Source: Marinilabiliales bacterium
Lineage (GTDB): Bacteria; Bacteroidota; Bacteroidia; Bacteroidales; ML635J-15
Direction of reading: 5' to 3'
Length of the DNA: 64,000 nt
Assembly: GCA_002869385.1 (NCBI GenBank)
Contig: PKTB01000006.1
Span: forward strand, 62,001-126,000
Shown here: piece by piece, positions 29,408 to 37,890 of the stretch
How positions within the stretch are numbered: position 1 is the first letter of the stretch
Layout: each line of letters starts with the position of its first letter
Position numbers and translations under genes: made by a program
Notes under the pieces: generated by a model
Told to the model about the DNA's origin: nothing
Database searches by the model: none
What the model saw: only the letters and a program-made list of their open reading frames with translations

Positions 29408-30276
29408 TGCGTCAATTAAAAATCAATCAAAAAATAACAAAAAGAGATGAAAACTCTGTAAGTATGTATTTACAGGAAGTAAGTAGATACCCTATGATTT
29501 CTCCAGAAGAAGAGGTAGAGTTGGCTGTTAAGATTAGAAATGGTGATGAAAATGCAATGCAAAAGCTGGTTGAAGCAAATCTCCGATTTGTTATCTCAGT
29601 TGCAAAGCAATTTCAAAATCAAGGCTTGTCCCTTTCCGATTTAATAAATGAAGGAAATCTCGGATTAATTAAAGCTGCAAATAAATTTGATGAAACAAGA
29701 GGATTCAAATTTATTTCATATGCTGTTTGGTGGATTAGACAATCTATCATTCAGGCAATCTCAGAACAAGCCAGAATAATTAGACTGCCCCTTAACAGAC
29801 TAACAATTATCAATAAAATATCAAAAGCCACACTACATTTGGAACAAGAGTATGCCAGGGAACCAACAAATAGCGAATTAGCAGAGTTCCTTGAAATACA
29901 AGAAGATCAAATAAAAATTAATGAGAATATAAAGAGATCTCATATTTCATTTGATAAACCATTGGTAAACAATAATGAAAGCAACTTCACCTTAATGGAT
30001 TTGATTCATGCTGATGACTCTCATTCTCCTGATGTCAATCTATTAGCTGAATCTACACATACTGACTTAATCAGAGCATTAGAAAAATTAAGTCAAAGAG
30101 AAGCGAGAATTCTTTTTTTATCATTTGGCTTAAATAATAGCGATTCATATACATTGAACGATATTGCTAAAGAATTTAATATGACTAGTGAACGGGTTAG
30201 ACAAATTCGTTGCTCAGCATTGATAAAAATGAAATTTTTAATGACTAACAAAACACTATTTAATAATAATTTATAA
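29407..30276 (+). CDS. RpoD-like sigma-70 factor, short Bacteroidota type, divergent
   Basis: A 289-residue sigma-70 factor. Region 1.2 starts SMYLQEVSRYPMISPEEEVELA, region 2 is well conserved (NLRFVISVAKQ, LINEGNLGLIKAANKFDETRGFKFISYAVWWIRQSI), region 3 follows, and region 4.2 has FNMTSERVRQIRCSALIKMK. The length matches the primary sigma of Bacteroidota. The region 4 sequence (SQREARILFLSFGLNN) departs from the usual housekeeping form (READVIRLFFG), so it may be a second, group 2 factor rather than the main RpoD. It overlaps the previous gene by one base (CTAATG), within an operon with cold-shock genes. Confidence 0.9.
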   Translation: MRQLKINQKITKRDENSVSMYLQEVSRYPMISPEEEVELAVKIRNGDENAMQKLVEANLRFVISVAKQFQNQGLSLSDLINEGNLGLIKAANKFDETRGFKFISYAVWWIRQSIIQAISEQARIIRLPLNRLTIINKISKATLHLEQEYAREPTNSELAEFLEIQEDQIKINENIKRSHISFDKPLVNNNESNFTLMDLIHADDSHSPDVNLLAESTHTDLIRALEKLSQREARILFLSFGLNNSDSYTLNDIAKEFNMTSERVRQIRCSALIKMKFLMTNKTLFNNNL

Positions 30277-30291
30277 ACTAAAATAGATTGA

Positions 30292-30741
30292 ATGAGTAGA
30301 TCAAAAGAATCCTTTAATAAAAAAGAAGTAAGGAAGAAAAACGAAAAGAAAAGACTTGACAAAGAAAAGCGAAAACTTAAGAAAAAAGAAAATGGCAAAC
30401 AAAGTCTTGATGATATGATTGCCTATGTAGATGAAAATGGTGTTATTTCCTCAACTCCTCCAGACCCAACAAAAAAAACTGAAGTTGATGTTGAAAGCAT
30501 TGAAATACAGACACCTAAAAAGGAAGTAGTCGAAGAGCAAACAACAGATCTTACTGGAAAAGTAACAAAATATGACAATTCGAAAAGATATGGTTTTATC
30601 GCACTTCAAAATTCAAATGACTCTGTATTTTTTCATTATAATGATTGCATAGATGAAGTCGATTATGGAGATAAAGTTATATTTGATATCGAACAAGGTC
30701 ATAATGGACTCAAAGCAAAAAATGTTAAATTATCAAAATAA
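30292..30741 (+). CDS. cold-shock-domain protein with charged N-terminal extension
   Basis: A 149-residue protein. The first 40 residues are extremely Lys/Arg/Glu-rich (from KKEVRKKNEKKRLDKEKRK), followed by a linker, then a C-terminal cold-shock-like domain (about 85-149) with TGKVTKYDNSKRYGFIAL and DSVFFHYNDC. The RNP motifs are present but divergent. Likely an RNA-binding protein, and the last gene of the five-gene unit, 15 bases after the sigma gene. The downstream neighbour is convergent. Confidence 0.8.
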   Translation: MSRSKESFNKKEVRKKNEKKRLDKEKRKLKKKENGKQSLDDMIAYVDENGVISSTPPDPTKKTEVDVESIEIQTPKKEVVEEQTTDLTGKVTKYDNSKRYGFIALQNSNDSVFFHYNDCIDEVDYGDKVIFDIEQGHNGLKAKNVKLSK

Positions 30742-30752
30742 CTTAACTGCTT

Positions 30753-31541
30753 TTAATACATAAAACTTATTGTAATAGGAACAAGCAGTTCCTCCTCTAT
30801 TAAACTGACTTTATAAGGTGGATTCCTGTCAATCTTATAAGTACGTCTGTAAATACCATTATGTGTCCAATATTCAATCCAGGAAATAGTATAGTTATCA
30901 GCTTTTTTAACTATTTCCGGTTCCGGAGATATTTGACTAAAATTTTCTAAGTCTTCATCATTTGTGGCAAAATCTTTATTCCCACGTAAAAAACCTATTG
31001 CATTATCTACCTGCTCCTGGTTACAAATTATATATGCCTCATTATAATAAGCATGCCAGAAAAGAGCAAAATGTTCACCCATTTGCAAAATAAATAAATA
31101 CTGTAAGAATCCTTCTTCTGAATCTTCGGGTGTAATATAGTTCTCTACAAAAGAACTTGAATCCATCATAAACTCATAGATTTCCATAAAGTCATCATTT
31201 GAAGCTTTCTTTGGTTTAATCTTAATCTTACAAATTAAAAAATTAAGTTCATCATTTTTATCAATCGCATATAATCGGGGATATCCTCCCGCACCTGATG
31301 ACATATACCAAACATCGATGTTTTTCCTGGGGTCATAACTTAATTTATCAAATAAAGCTAAATAATCATCAATTGCGAACGTCGCAGTATCCACCACTCT
31401 CAAGCCTTTCGTATTTATTGTTCCGGCTGAATCCTGATACTCTTGTATTTCGTTAATTTTATCGCAAAATGATTGTGCATTTATATTACTTATCGAAAGA
31501 AGAAACATAATTGCAATAAAAATTGTAATCTTCATAATCAT
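30753..31541 (-). CDS. secreted protein of unknown function
   Basis: A 262-residue protein with a signal peptide (hydrophobic IFIAIMFLLSIS, cleavage near NAQS). Two ATGs two codons apart (31541 and 31535) are possible starts. The body is soluble and acidic with no recognised motif; it includes YPRLYAIDKNDELNFLICK and a long stretch around GEHFALFWHAYYNEAYIIC. I do not recognise the family. It lies tail-to-tail with the cold-shock operon (11-base gap) and 60 bases from a lipoprotein gene on the same strand. Confidence 0.6.
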   Translation of the reverse strand: MIMKITIFIAIMFLLSISNINAQSFCDKINEIQEYQDSAGTINTKGLRVVDTATFAIDDYLALFDKLSYDPRKNIDVWYMSSGAGGYPRLYAIDKNDELNFLICKIKIKPKKASNDDFMEIYEFMMDSSSFVENYITPEDSEEGFLQYLFILQMGEHFALFWHAYYNEAYIICNQEQVDNAIGFLRGNKDFATNDEDLENFSQISPEPEIVKKADNYTISWIEYWTHNGIYRRTYKIDRNPPYKVSLIEEELLVPITISFMY

Positions 31542-31601
31542 CTATAAATTATTTAATATTAACAAATAGATTATTTTACAAACGAAATTGCATAAAAGAA
31601 A

Positions 31602-32084
31602 CTAATTTTTATTTCCAACACCTCGATTTATATAGACATCTCCCGAGGTTTCATAGCTAATAACGCCATTAGATATTTCCCCACTGCCTTCGGCATAATA
31701 TGGTCCACTTACCTGTTGTGATGGAAATGTAAAACTACTATCTGTTAGTATTGCAAAATAATCATCACCATCACCCCAAAAATTTCTTAGAAAAATAGTA
31801 TCCGAAACAGTATTACCATAATCAATTGTAAGAGTATAGTTCTTTGCTTCGGAGAAATCACCCATCATAAATAAACTATCTCTAATCTGGTAATCTCCAA
31901 CATAAGGATCGCGAATATCTGGTTGCGGAGTTGTATCTTCTGGAGGGTAAATACATGAACAGTCATCTACTTCAGCTTCGGGGTTATAATTTAATGCAAG
32001 TGGATCGGTGCAACCTTCCTGTTTGCATGAATAGAAAAAAACCACAGCAATAATAAAGAATAAGGATACAATATTAAGTCTCAT
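31602..32084 (-). CDS. lipoprotein with GCTDP motif, function unknown
   Basis: A 160-residue protein with lipobox FFYSC near residue 20. Just after it is GCTDPLALNYNPEAEVDDCSC, a cysteine-bearing motif that recurs in secreted Bacteroidota proteins (GCTDPxAxNYNPxA type). The remainder looks like a small beta-sheet domain (DPYVGDYQIRDSLFMMGDFSE, GDGDDYFAILTDSSFTF) ending at GVGNKN. Probably surface or periplasmic. No catalytic residues recognised. Confidence 0.65.
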   Translation of the reverse strand: MRLNIVSLFFIIAVVFFYSCKQEGCTDPLALNYNPEAEVDDCSCIYPPEDTTPQPDIRDPYVGDYQIRDSLFMMGDFSEAKNYTLTIDYGNTVSDTIFLRNFWGDGDDYFAILTDSSFTFPSQQVSGPYYAEGSGEISNGVISYETSGDVYINRGVGNKN

Positions 32085-32179
32085 AATAGAAAATTACTCA
32101 AACATCTATACTTTAATTTGTGAAGATAACAATATTTTACATAAAAATATCTGGGTTTTAATAATAGTATTCAAAAATA

Positions 32180-32234
32180 TTTGCATAGAACAACATCATT
32201 TCGTAATTTTGCGAAATAGTAAAATAACGAAATG
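32180..32234 (+). promoter_or_regulatory. promoter with ArsR-type inverted-repeat operator for the ars operon
   Basis: TTTG at 32180-32183 and TAATTTTG at 32204-32211 with a 20-base spacer form a Bacteroidota promoter. Overlapping it is a dyad: CATTTCGTAAT (32197-32207) and ATAACGAAATG (32224-32234), complementary at 10 of 11 positions. An extra CGAAAT half-site lies at 32212-32217. An operator over the -7 box is the expected arrangement for repression by the ArsR protein encoded 263 bases downstream of it. Confidence 0.65.
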
Positions 32235-32257
32235 TTTAATTCAAAAAAAAATAAGTT

Positions 32258-32497
32258 ATGGAAATTAAAGTTTTAGGCCCATGGTGTCCAAAATGCAAAC
32301 AACTTGATAAACTAGTTCGCATTGTAGTTGAAGAGAATTCAATAGATGCTGAAGTAACCAAAGTTGAAGATATCGTTGAAATTATGAATGCAGGCATCAT
32401 GATAACTCCGGCATTAATGATTAATGGTAAAATTGTTCACAAAGGCAGTGTTCCTTCAAAAGATGAAATTAAGAAAAAAATTGAGGAGAATATTTAA
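32258..32497 (+). CDS. small thioredoxin-fold protein (MTH895-like redox-active disulfide protein)
   Basis: A 79-residue thioredoxin-fold protein with the active site WCPKCKQL (Cys-Pro-Lys-Cys near residues 9-12) and the cis-Pro segment MITPALMINGKI. This short form is typical of redox-active disulfide proteins found with metalloid and efflux genes. It likely supplies or senses thiol redox state. First gene of the arsenic operon; its stop overlaps the ArsR ATG by one base (TTTAATGG). Confidence 0.9.
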   Translation: MEIKVLGPWCPKCKQLDKLVRIVVEENSIDAEVTKVEDIVEIMNAGIMITPALMINGKIVHKGSVPSKDEIKKKIEENI

Positions 32498-32808
32498 TGG
32501 ATGAGAAATTAACTTATAGTGACGAAGTCTTAGAAATTGCAAAAATTACTAAAGCATTAAGTCATCCGGTCAGAGTATATATAATTAAAAAACTTGCCGG
32601 AATGCATTCATGTTGTTACAGTGGCGACCTTGTTGACGAAATTCCTGTCGGACGATCCACACTATCCCAGCATTTAAAGGAACTAAAATACGCCGGTCTT
32701 ATTCAGGGGGAAACAGAACCGCCATTCATTAAATATTGCCTGAACCGGGAAAACTGGGAAAGAGCAAAAGTTTTATTTGCAAATTTATTTGATCTTGAAA
32801 TAAAATAA
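32497..32808 (+). CDS. arsR: ArsR-family metalloid-responsive repressor
   Basis: A 103-residue ArsR/SmtB winged-helix protein: the N-terminal helices ITKALSHPVRVYIIKKLAG, recognition helix VGRSTLSQHLKELKYAGLI, and the beta-wing after it. Cys39-Cys40 (HSCCYSG) and Cys81 (KYCLNRENW) are candidates for As(III) ligands. This differs from the classic ELCVCDL site, as seen in other atypical ArsR proteins. It most likely binds the dyad at 32197-32234 and represses its own operon. It is coupled to the previous gene by a one-base overlap and followed by the ArsG-like gene after 2 bases. Confidence 0.9.
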   Translation: MDEKLTYSDEVLEIAKITKALSHPVRVYIIKKLAGMHSCCYSGDLVDEIPVGRSTLSQHLKELKYAGLIQGETEPPFIKYCLNRENWERAKVLFANLFDLEIK

Positions 32809-32810
32809 TT

Positions 32811-33524
32811 ATGGAATTTCTGCAAAATTTTGCTAACAACTCGCAATTTCCAATTATAACGGCTTTTTTACTGGGAATAATGACAGCCATAAGTCCGTGT
32901 CCACTGGCAACAAACATTTCTGCAATAGGGTTCATAAGTAAAGATCTTGAGAATAGAAAAAAAGTCTTTAGAAATGGGCTATTATATACTCTTGGACGAG
33001 TTATTTCCTACACAGTATTGGGTATAATACTCATTGTAATCCTAAAACAAGGTTCTAGTATTTTCAAAATCCAAAAAGCAATTAGCAGTAATGGTGAATA
33101 CTTTTTAGGTCCGATATTAATAATTATTGGTGTTTTTATGCTGGACATTATTAAGCTTAAGATTTCAACTTTTACAAAGCTTTCGGATAAAATTATCAAA
33201 AAAAGTAAATCTGGTAGCGGTTGGGGAGCTCTTTTAATGGGTGTAGTTTTTGCTCTTGCATTTTGCCCCTATAGTGGTGTGTTATATTTTGGGGCTCTAA
33301 TTCCCCTATCGGTTTCGTCTTCAGGAGGATACTTTCTACCAATTGTTTTTGCTCTTGCAACAGGTCTTCCCGTAGTTATTTTTGCTTGGATTCTTGCTTT
33401 CAGTTTATCAAGCGTAGGCAAATTTTACAATAAGCTTAAAACATTTGAACTATGGTTTAGACGAGTCGTTGCAGTAATTTTCATTGCAGTGGGACTATAT
33501 TACATTTGGGTCTTTTATTTATAA
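32811..33524 (+). CDS. arsG: ArsG-like CcdA/DsbD-fold efflux permease (aromatic arsenical type)
   Basis: A 237-residue membrane protein with about six helices and the CcdA/DsbD-like fold. Key motifs are AISPCPLATNISAIGFISKDL, with the SPCPLATN signature of ArsG permeases, and LAFCPYSGVLYFG in the second half. ArsG is known to me as an efflux permease for trivalent aromatic arsenicals, encoded with the nitroreductase components ArsE and ArsF. Two ArsF-like genes lie 1.4 kb downstream, which fits. Start is two bases after arsR. The exact substrate here is inference. Confidence 0.82.
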   Translation: MEFLQNFANNSQFPIITAFLLGIMTAISPCPLATNISAIGFISKDLENRKKVFRNGLLYTLGRVISYTVLGIILIVILKQGSSIFKIQKAISSNGEYFLGPILIIIGVFMLDIIKLKISTFTKLSDKIIKKSKSGSGWGALLMGVVFALAFCPYSGVLYFGALIPLSVSSSGGYFLPIVFALATGLPVVIFAWILAFSLSSVGKFYNKLKTFELWFRRVVAVIFIAVGLYYIWVFYL

Positions 33525-33553
33525 TTTTAAAATAACAGTTTTTTAAACAAGAG

Positions 33554-34897
33554 ATGGAAACAAAAAAAGAAATTAAAATCCTTTTATGGATAGCAATAGC
33601 ATTTGCAGCAGCTTTTTTTATGCCTATTGATAGTGAAAGATTTAACACTGCTATATATGCAACCTTAGACCTTGTAAAATGGTATGCCCAGGAACACGTT
33701 ATATTGTGCTTGCTTCCAGCATTTTTCATTGCAGGAGTTATTTCAATTTTTGTAAGTCAAGGTTCTATTTTAAAATATTTTGGCGCAAATGCTAAAAAGT
33801 GGTTAGCTTATACTGTTGCGTCGGTTTCTGGGACAGTATTAGCAGTTTGTTCATGTACAATTTTACCTTTATTTTCAAGCATACATAAGAGAGGTGCTGG
33901 CTTAGGTCCAGCTGTTGCATTCCTGTATTCAGGTCCTGCAATAAATATCCTCGCAATTATATTAACTGCACGAATTTTGGGTTTTGAAATGGGTGTGGCA
34001 AGAATTATTGGAGCTGTAACATTTTAAGTGGTCATTGGATTAGCAATGTCCTTAATTTATCACAAGGAGGAAAAGACAAAAAAAGAAGAACAAATGAATA
34101 TAACTCCTCCTCCAGAAAAGCGTCCAATGTGGCAAACATCTTTCCATTTTTTTACTTTGATACTTATTCTCGTTTTCGCAAATTGGGGAGCTCCTACAGA
34201 TGGTGATACTTATAGTGTTTGGTACCACATTTGGGCTAATAAATGGCTTATAACTGCAGGTTTTAGTGTTATGCTAATGTACTCCCTAATATTCATCCTA
34301 AAAATAAAATGGCAATGGGTTATAGGAGCAGCGTTAGTTACAGCATCTTCAGCACTTATTTCTTTTGAATATGTAGAAAACTTAAAACTTGCCCCACTTG
34401 TACCAATGCTTGTCGGAATTGCTGCTTTAAGTTTCATAACATTATTCGACAAACAAGACGAAGACAATAAAGCATGGACTCTTTCTGCTTGGGATTTTGC
34501 AAAACAGATAATGCCATTGCTAGCTGTTGGTGTTATAACTGCAGGATTTTTATTAGGATCAACACACGATGGAGTAAGTATTGCTGGAGTTATCCCAAAT
34601 GAATGGATATCAAGTCTTGTTGGTGGAAACAGCATTTTTTCAAACCTGTTTGCATCAGTTGTAGGTGCATTTATGTATTTTGCAACACTGACAGAAGTCC
34701 CTATCCTGCAAGGACTTATCAACGCAGGAATGGGCAAGGGACCTGCTTTGGCATTATTACTAGCAGGACCATCACTTTCATTACCAAATATGCTCGTAAT
34801 ACGAAATGTAATGGGAACACAAAAAACAATAGTATATATTGTTCTTGTAATAATAATGGCTACAGCTGCAGGTTTAATTTATGGAGGATTATTTTAA
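33554..34897 (+). pseudogene. DUF318/ArsP-like permease, interrupted by in-frame TAA
   Basis: A 448-codon frame for a polytopic permease of the DUF318 (ArsP, SO_0444) family. The first half has AVCSCTILPLFSSIHKRGAGLGPAVAF and YSGPAINILAIILTARILG. The second half has TEVPILQGLINAGMGKGPALALLLAGP, the repeat equivalent. TAA at 34025-34027 (after RIIGAVTF) splits them, and the frame resumes with VVIGLAMSLIYHKEE, the family's usual continuation. A conserved Ser is common there, and TCA to TAA is one base. Neither half alone makes a full transporter. It lies 29 bases after arsG. The likely role is export of methyl- or aromatic arsenicals. Confidence 0.82.
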
Positions 34898-34940
34898 ATA
34901 ACAAATAAAAATTAATAACCAATTACAAAATCTTAAACAT

Positions 34941-35351
34941 ATGAAAAAAATCGTTTTAATTATCAGTGTAATGACAATGATTGTTGGAATACAATATTGC
35001 AAAAACAAAAGCAACAAAAGCGAAACCGTTGAATTTAAGGAAAAAATCACGATCGCTTATTTTCATGGAGAAAGACGTTGTAAAACCTGTGTTGCAGTTG
35101 GAGATGTGGCTAAACTAACTTATGAAGAAAACTACAAGGACAACGATGACGTTGCTTTTAAGGACATTAACATTGACGAAGAAGCCAATCAGGGAATTGC
35201 CGAAAAATACGAAATCGCCGGTTCTGCATTATTGATAATTGTTGACGGTAAAGCCGAAGATATTACCGGCATGGCTTTTCAAAATGCTATTACTGATCAA
35301 AAAGTTTTAAAAAAGAAGATCATTGAGATAGTCGACCCTAATTTACAATAA
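34941..35351 (+). CDS. ArsF-like thioredoxin-fold protein, first of two
   Basis: A 136-residue protein with an N-terminal hydrophobic export signal (IVLIISVMTMIVGIQYC), possibly a lipoprotein, followed by a thioredoxin-like core: ITIAYFHGERRCKTCVAVGD (YFHxxxRCxTC motif), DINIDEEANQ, and AGSALLIIVDGK as the cis-Pro-region equivalent. The YFHxxxRCxTC motif is that of the ArsF family, described to me as a subunit of a nitrophenyl-arsenical nitroreductase. Sequence identity to the next gene's product is low outside this motif. Likely a periplasmic redox protein. Function by family only. Confidence 0.72.
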   Translation: MKKIVLIISVMTMIVGIQYCKNKSNKSETVEFKEKITIAYFHGERRCKTCVAVGDVAKLTYEENYKDNDDVAFKDINIDEEANQGIAEKYEIAGSALLIIVDGKAEDITGMAFQNAITDQKVLKKKIIEIVDPNLQ

Positions 35352-35372
35352 CAAAATACTATTATACTAGTT

Positions 35373-35780
35373 ATGAAAAAAATAATTACTATCATCTCTT
35401 TTGTTTTCATTTTTGCATCCATAACATATGCTCAGCAAAAATCACCAAAAGTAATCGTATACTATTTTCACGCCACCGAAAGATGCCATACCTGTAAAGA
35501 GATAGAGGCAAAAACAAAAATGGTAATGACACAAAACTTCAGGGATGAGATCATTAACGGTGTAGTTAAGTTCGAGACATACGACTATCAAAATCCGGAA
35601 AACAAAACTCTTGTAGATAAATACTATGCATATGGCTCTACTCTAATGTTGGTTTATCCGGAAAACGAAGAAAAAAATATTGACCTTACCGAAATGGCTT
35701 TTCAATTTGTAATAAACAAACCTGATAAATTTAAGGAAGAATTAGCAAAAGAAATTGACAATTTGATAATAAGCGATTAG
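35373..35780 (+). CDS. arsF: ArsF-like thioredoxin-fold protein, second of two
   Basis: A 135-residue exported protein with a signal peptide ending YAQQ. The motif YYFHATERCHTCKEIEAKTK is a close match to ArsF (YFHATxRCxTCxxIE). Further on are VKFETYDYQNPENKTL and YAYGSTLMLVY, completing the thioredoxin-like fold. Family knowledge links ArsF with ArsE and ArsG in resistance to nitro-aromatic arsenicals such as roxarsone. No ArsE gene is recognised here, but the preceding paralogue may fill its place. Ends TAG, 25 bases before arsC. Confidence 0.8.
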   Translation: MKKIITIISFVFIFASITYAQQKSPKVIVYYFHATERCHTCKEIEAKTKMVMTQNFRDEIINGVVKFETYDYQNPENKTLVDKYYAYGSTLMLVYPENEEKNIDLTEMAFQFVINKPDKFKEELAKEIDNLIISD

Positions 35781-35805
35781 GTAAATATTAAGTAAAACAA
35801 AGCGC

Positions 35806-36222
35806 ATGAAGATTCTAATTCTTTGCACAGGAAACTCATGCCGTAGCCAAATGGCTCACGGCTTTATGCAATCTTTTGACAAAAACCTCATAGTACACTC
35901 AGCGGGTACGGATGCAAGCGGTAACCTTAATCCACAGGCTGTAAAAGTGATGAAAGAAATTGGTATTGATATATCACACCATACTTCAGATTCGGTTGAA
36001 AAATACCTCGATGAAGAATGGGATTATGTTATTACAGTTTGTGGAGGGGCAAATGAAACTTGTCCTGCTTTCATTGGGAGAGTAAAAAACAGATTACATA
36101 TTGGATTTGAAGACCCTTCTGATGCAATTGGTTCGGAGGAGTTTATATTATCAGAATTCAGACGAATACGAGATTTGATAAGAATAGAATTTCATAAATT
36201 ATACATAAATATTGTAAATTAA
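35806..36222 (+). CDS. arsC: thioredoxin-coupled arsenate reductase (LMW-PTPase fold)
   Basis: A 138-residue protein with the phosphatase-fold P-loop CTGNSCRSQM (Cys7-x5-Arg13) at the N-terminus and the redox cysteines in TVCGGANETCPAF near residues 80-88, which distinguish arsenate reductase from ordinary low-molecular-weight phosphatases. It reduces As(V) to As(III) and passes the disulfide to thioredoxin; a thioredoxin-like lipoprotein gene lies nearby (37251-37649). The As(III) is then exported by the ACR3 gene 4 bases downstream. Complete and ordinary in length. Confidence 0.93.
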   Translation: MKILILCTGNSCRSQMAHGFMQSFDKNLIVHSAGTDASGNLNPQAVKVMKEIGIDISHHTSDSVEKYLDEEWDYVITVCGGANETCPAFIGRVKNRLHIGFEDPSDAIGSEEFILSEFRRIRDLIRIEFHKLYINIVN

Positions 36223-36226
36223 TTAT

Positions 36227-37249
36227 ATGTCAAAGAAAATTGCATTTTTTTAGAAGTACTTAACTGTATGGGTTGCTTTATGTATTGGACTAGGAATACT
36301 CATTGGATATTTTGCCGGAGATAGTATTACAATTCTCACTGAAATGGAATTATTTAATGTCAATATTCCAGTCGCTATTCTAATCTGGTTGATGATTTAC
36401 CCAATGATGCTACAAATTGATTTTTCTAGTATTAAAAAAGTTGGACAACAACCAAAAGGCCTTATTCTTAGAATAATTATTAACTGGCTGATTAAGCCAT
36501 TTACAATGGCATTTTTTGCATGGTTATTTTTCAGTAAATTATACTCAGCATACATAGATCCGTCTATGGTAGGAGAATACATTGCAGGAGCAATCCTCTT
36601 AGGAGCAGCACCTTGTACAGCAATGGTATTTGTTTGGTCTTATCTATCAGATGGTAATCCTAATTACACTCTAGTACAGGTTTCTGTTAATGATTTAATT
36701 ATTCTTGTTGCCTTTGTCCCAATAGTTGGTTTGTTACTTGGAATTACCGATGTAAAGATTCCTTATAATACACTCTTTACAAGTATAATTATTTTTGTTG
36801 TAATTCCTCTGCTGGCTGGCTATGCGACAAACAAGGCAGTAACAAAACGGAAAGGAAAAGACTGGCTAAGAGATTATTTATTACCTAAGCTCAGACCATT
36901 CTCAATCATAGCGCTACTTGTAACTCTTATTTTGCTATTTGCTTTTCAAGGAGATATTATCACAGATAATCCTTTAATAATTATTCTTGTTGCAATACCG
37001 CTGATTATCCAAACTTATTTTATATTTTTTATTACCTGGAAAATCGGAAAAAGAATAAAACTCCCATACTCAACTTGTGCTCCAGCAGCAATGATTGGTG
37101 CTAGTAACTTCTTTGAACTAGCAGTAGCAGTAGCAATCGTTTTATTTGGATATGATTCTCCTGCAGCAATGGTTACAGTAGTCGGAGTATTAGTTGAGGT
37201 TCCACTTATGTTATCTCTTGTAAAATTTGTAAATAAAAGGAAGTTCTAG
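36227..37249 (+). pseudogene. acr3: ACR3 arsenite efflux permease, interrupted by in-frame TAG at codon 9
   Basis: The ATG at 36227 lies 4 bases after arsC and opens a frame MSKKIAFF, TAG (36251-36253), KYLTVWVALCIGLGILIGYFAG, that then runs uninterrupted to TAG 37247-37249. The region around the stop matches the ACR3 N-terminus (FF-x-KYLTVW, where x is usually an acidic residue). The transport Cys is present in GAAPCTAMVFVW, and the essential Glu in VLVEVPLMLSLVKF. Ten helices are visible. The next in-frame ATG (36344) would delete the first helix. GAG to TAG is one base change. As written, arsenite efflux would fail unless the stop is read through or bypassed. Confidence 0.88.
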
Positions 37250-37250
37250 T

Positions 37251-37649
37251 TTACTGTGCATCCAAAACAACCTTTTGCAGAGTTGACTTTTCCTGAACAC
37301 CAACAGCTTTCCAAATAGTTTTACCTTCTTTAAAAACCATTATTGTAGGAATTGACTGAATACCATATCTATTTGCCAATTGATCTTCATAATCTACATT
37401 TACCTTAACAACTCTAACCTGATCACCCATTTCACTGGCAAGTTCATCAATAATTGGTCCTTGCAATTTACATGGTTTACACCAATCAGCATAAAAATCA
37501 ACAATAACAGGTGTGCTACCATTAATTATATCGTCAAATGATTCTTCCGAATTTGACAAATCATGCTTGTCTTTGGCCCCACCATTACAACTACTAGCAA
37601 ATGTAATACTTGCAACAGCAATAGTTAAAATCAATAATGTGTTTTTCAT
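37251..37649 (-). CDS. thioredoxin-like lipoprotein
   Basis: A 132-residue thioredoxin with a lipoprotein signal (FASSC near residue 21). Active site is DFYADWCKPCKLQGP (WCKPC), and the cis-Pro is in YGIQSIPTIMVFKEG. Its location next to arsC and its CKPC site fit a role in thiol redox on the periplasmic side, though lipid anchoring makes it unlikely to be arsC's cytosolic partner. It is convergent with ACR3 (stops one base apart) and followed upstream by a small membrane protein gene on the same strand. Confidence 0.9.
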   Translation of the reverse strand: MKNTLLILTIAVASITFASSCNGGAKDKHDLSNSEESFDDIINGSTPVIVDFYADWCKPCKLQGPIIDELASEMGDQVRVVKVNVDYEDQLANRYGIQSIPTIMVFKEGKTIWKAVGVQEKSTLQKVVLDAQ

Positions 37650-37662
37650 TTTTATTATTTGT

Positions 37663-37890
37663 TTATTTGTTTTGTTCTGAATCGATTTGTTCTTTTTGTT
37701 TATCTTTTATAAAAAGACCACTAATAAGGTAGCCGATCACTCCTCCATAAAGACTTGACAAATACCACTTTGATGTTATAGGACAATGCCCTGATGAACA
37801 CCCTACAAATCTCCAGTAAAGATATCCGCCAAGAACACCTAAGAGAGTAAGTGCAATCCTAAAAATCAGCTTCTGTTTAAATGTCTTCAT
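37663..37890 (-). CDS. DUF6132-type small membrane protein
   Basis: A 75-residue protein with two hydrophobic helices (IALTLLGVLGGYLYWRFV and SLYGGVIGYLISGLFI) and two cysteines in between (GCSSGHCPITSKWY). This Cys pattern is typical of DUF6132 proteins that accompany thioredoxin and rhodanese-like genes in Bacteroidota. Upstream of the thioredoxin gene by 13 bases, so co-transcribed. Function unknown. Confidence 0.8.
   Translation of the reverse strand: MKTFKQKLIFRIALTLLGVLGGYLYWRFVGCSSGHCPITSKWYLSSLYGGVIGYLISGLFIKDKQKEQIDSEQNK

Noticed and set aside
34210..34737. Long antisense open frame of about 175 codons inside the permease gene
   Set aside because: It mirrors the codon pattern of the permease on the other strand, has no family features and no start context, so it is a shadow of the plus-strand gene.
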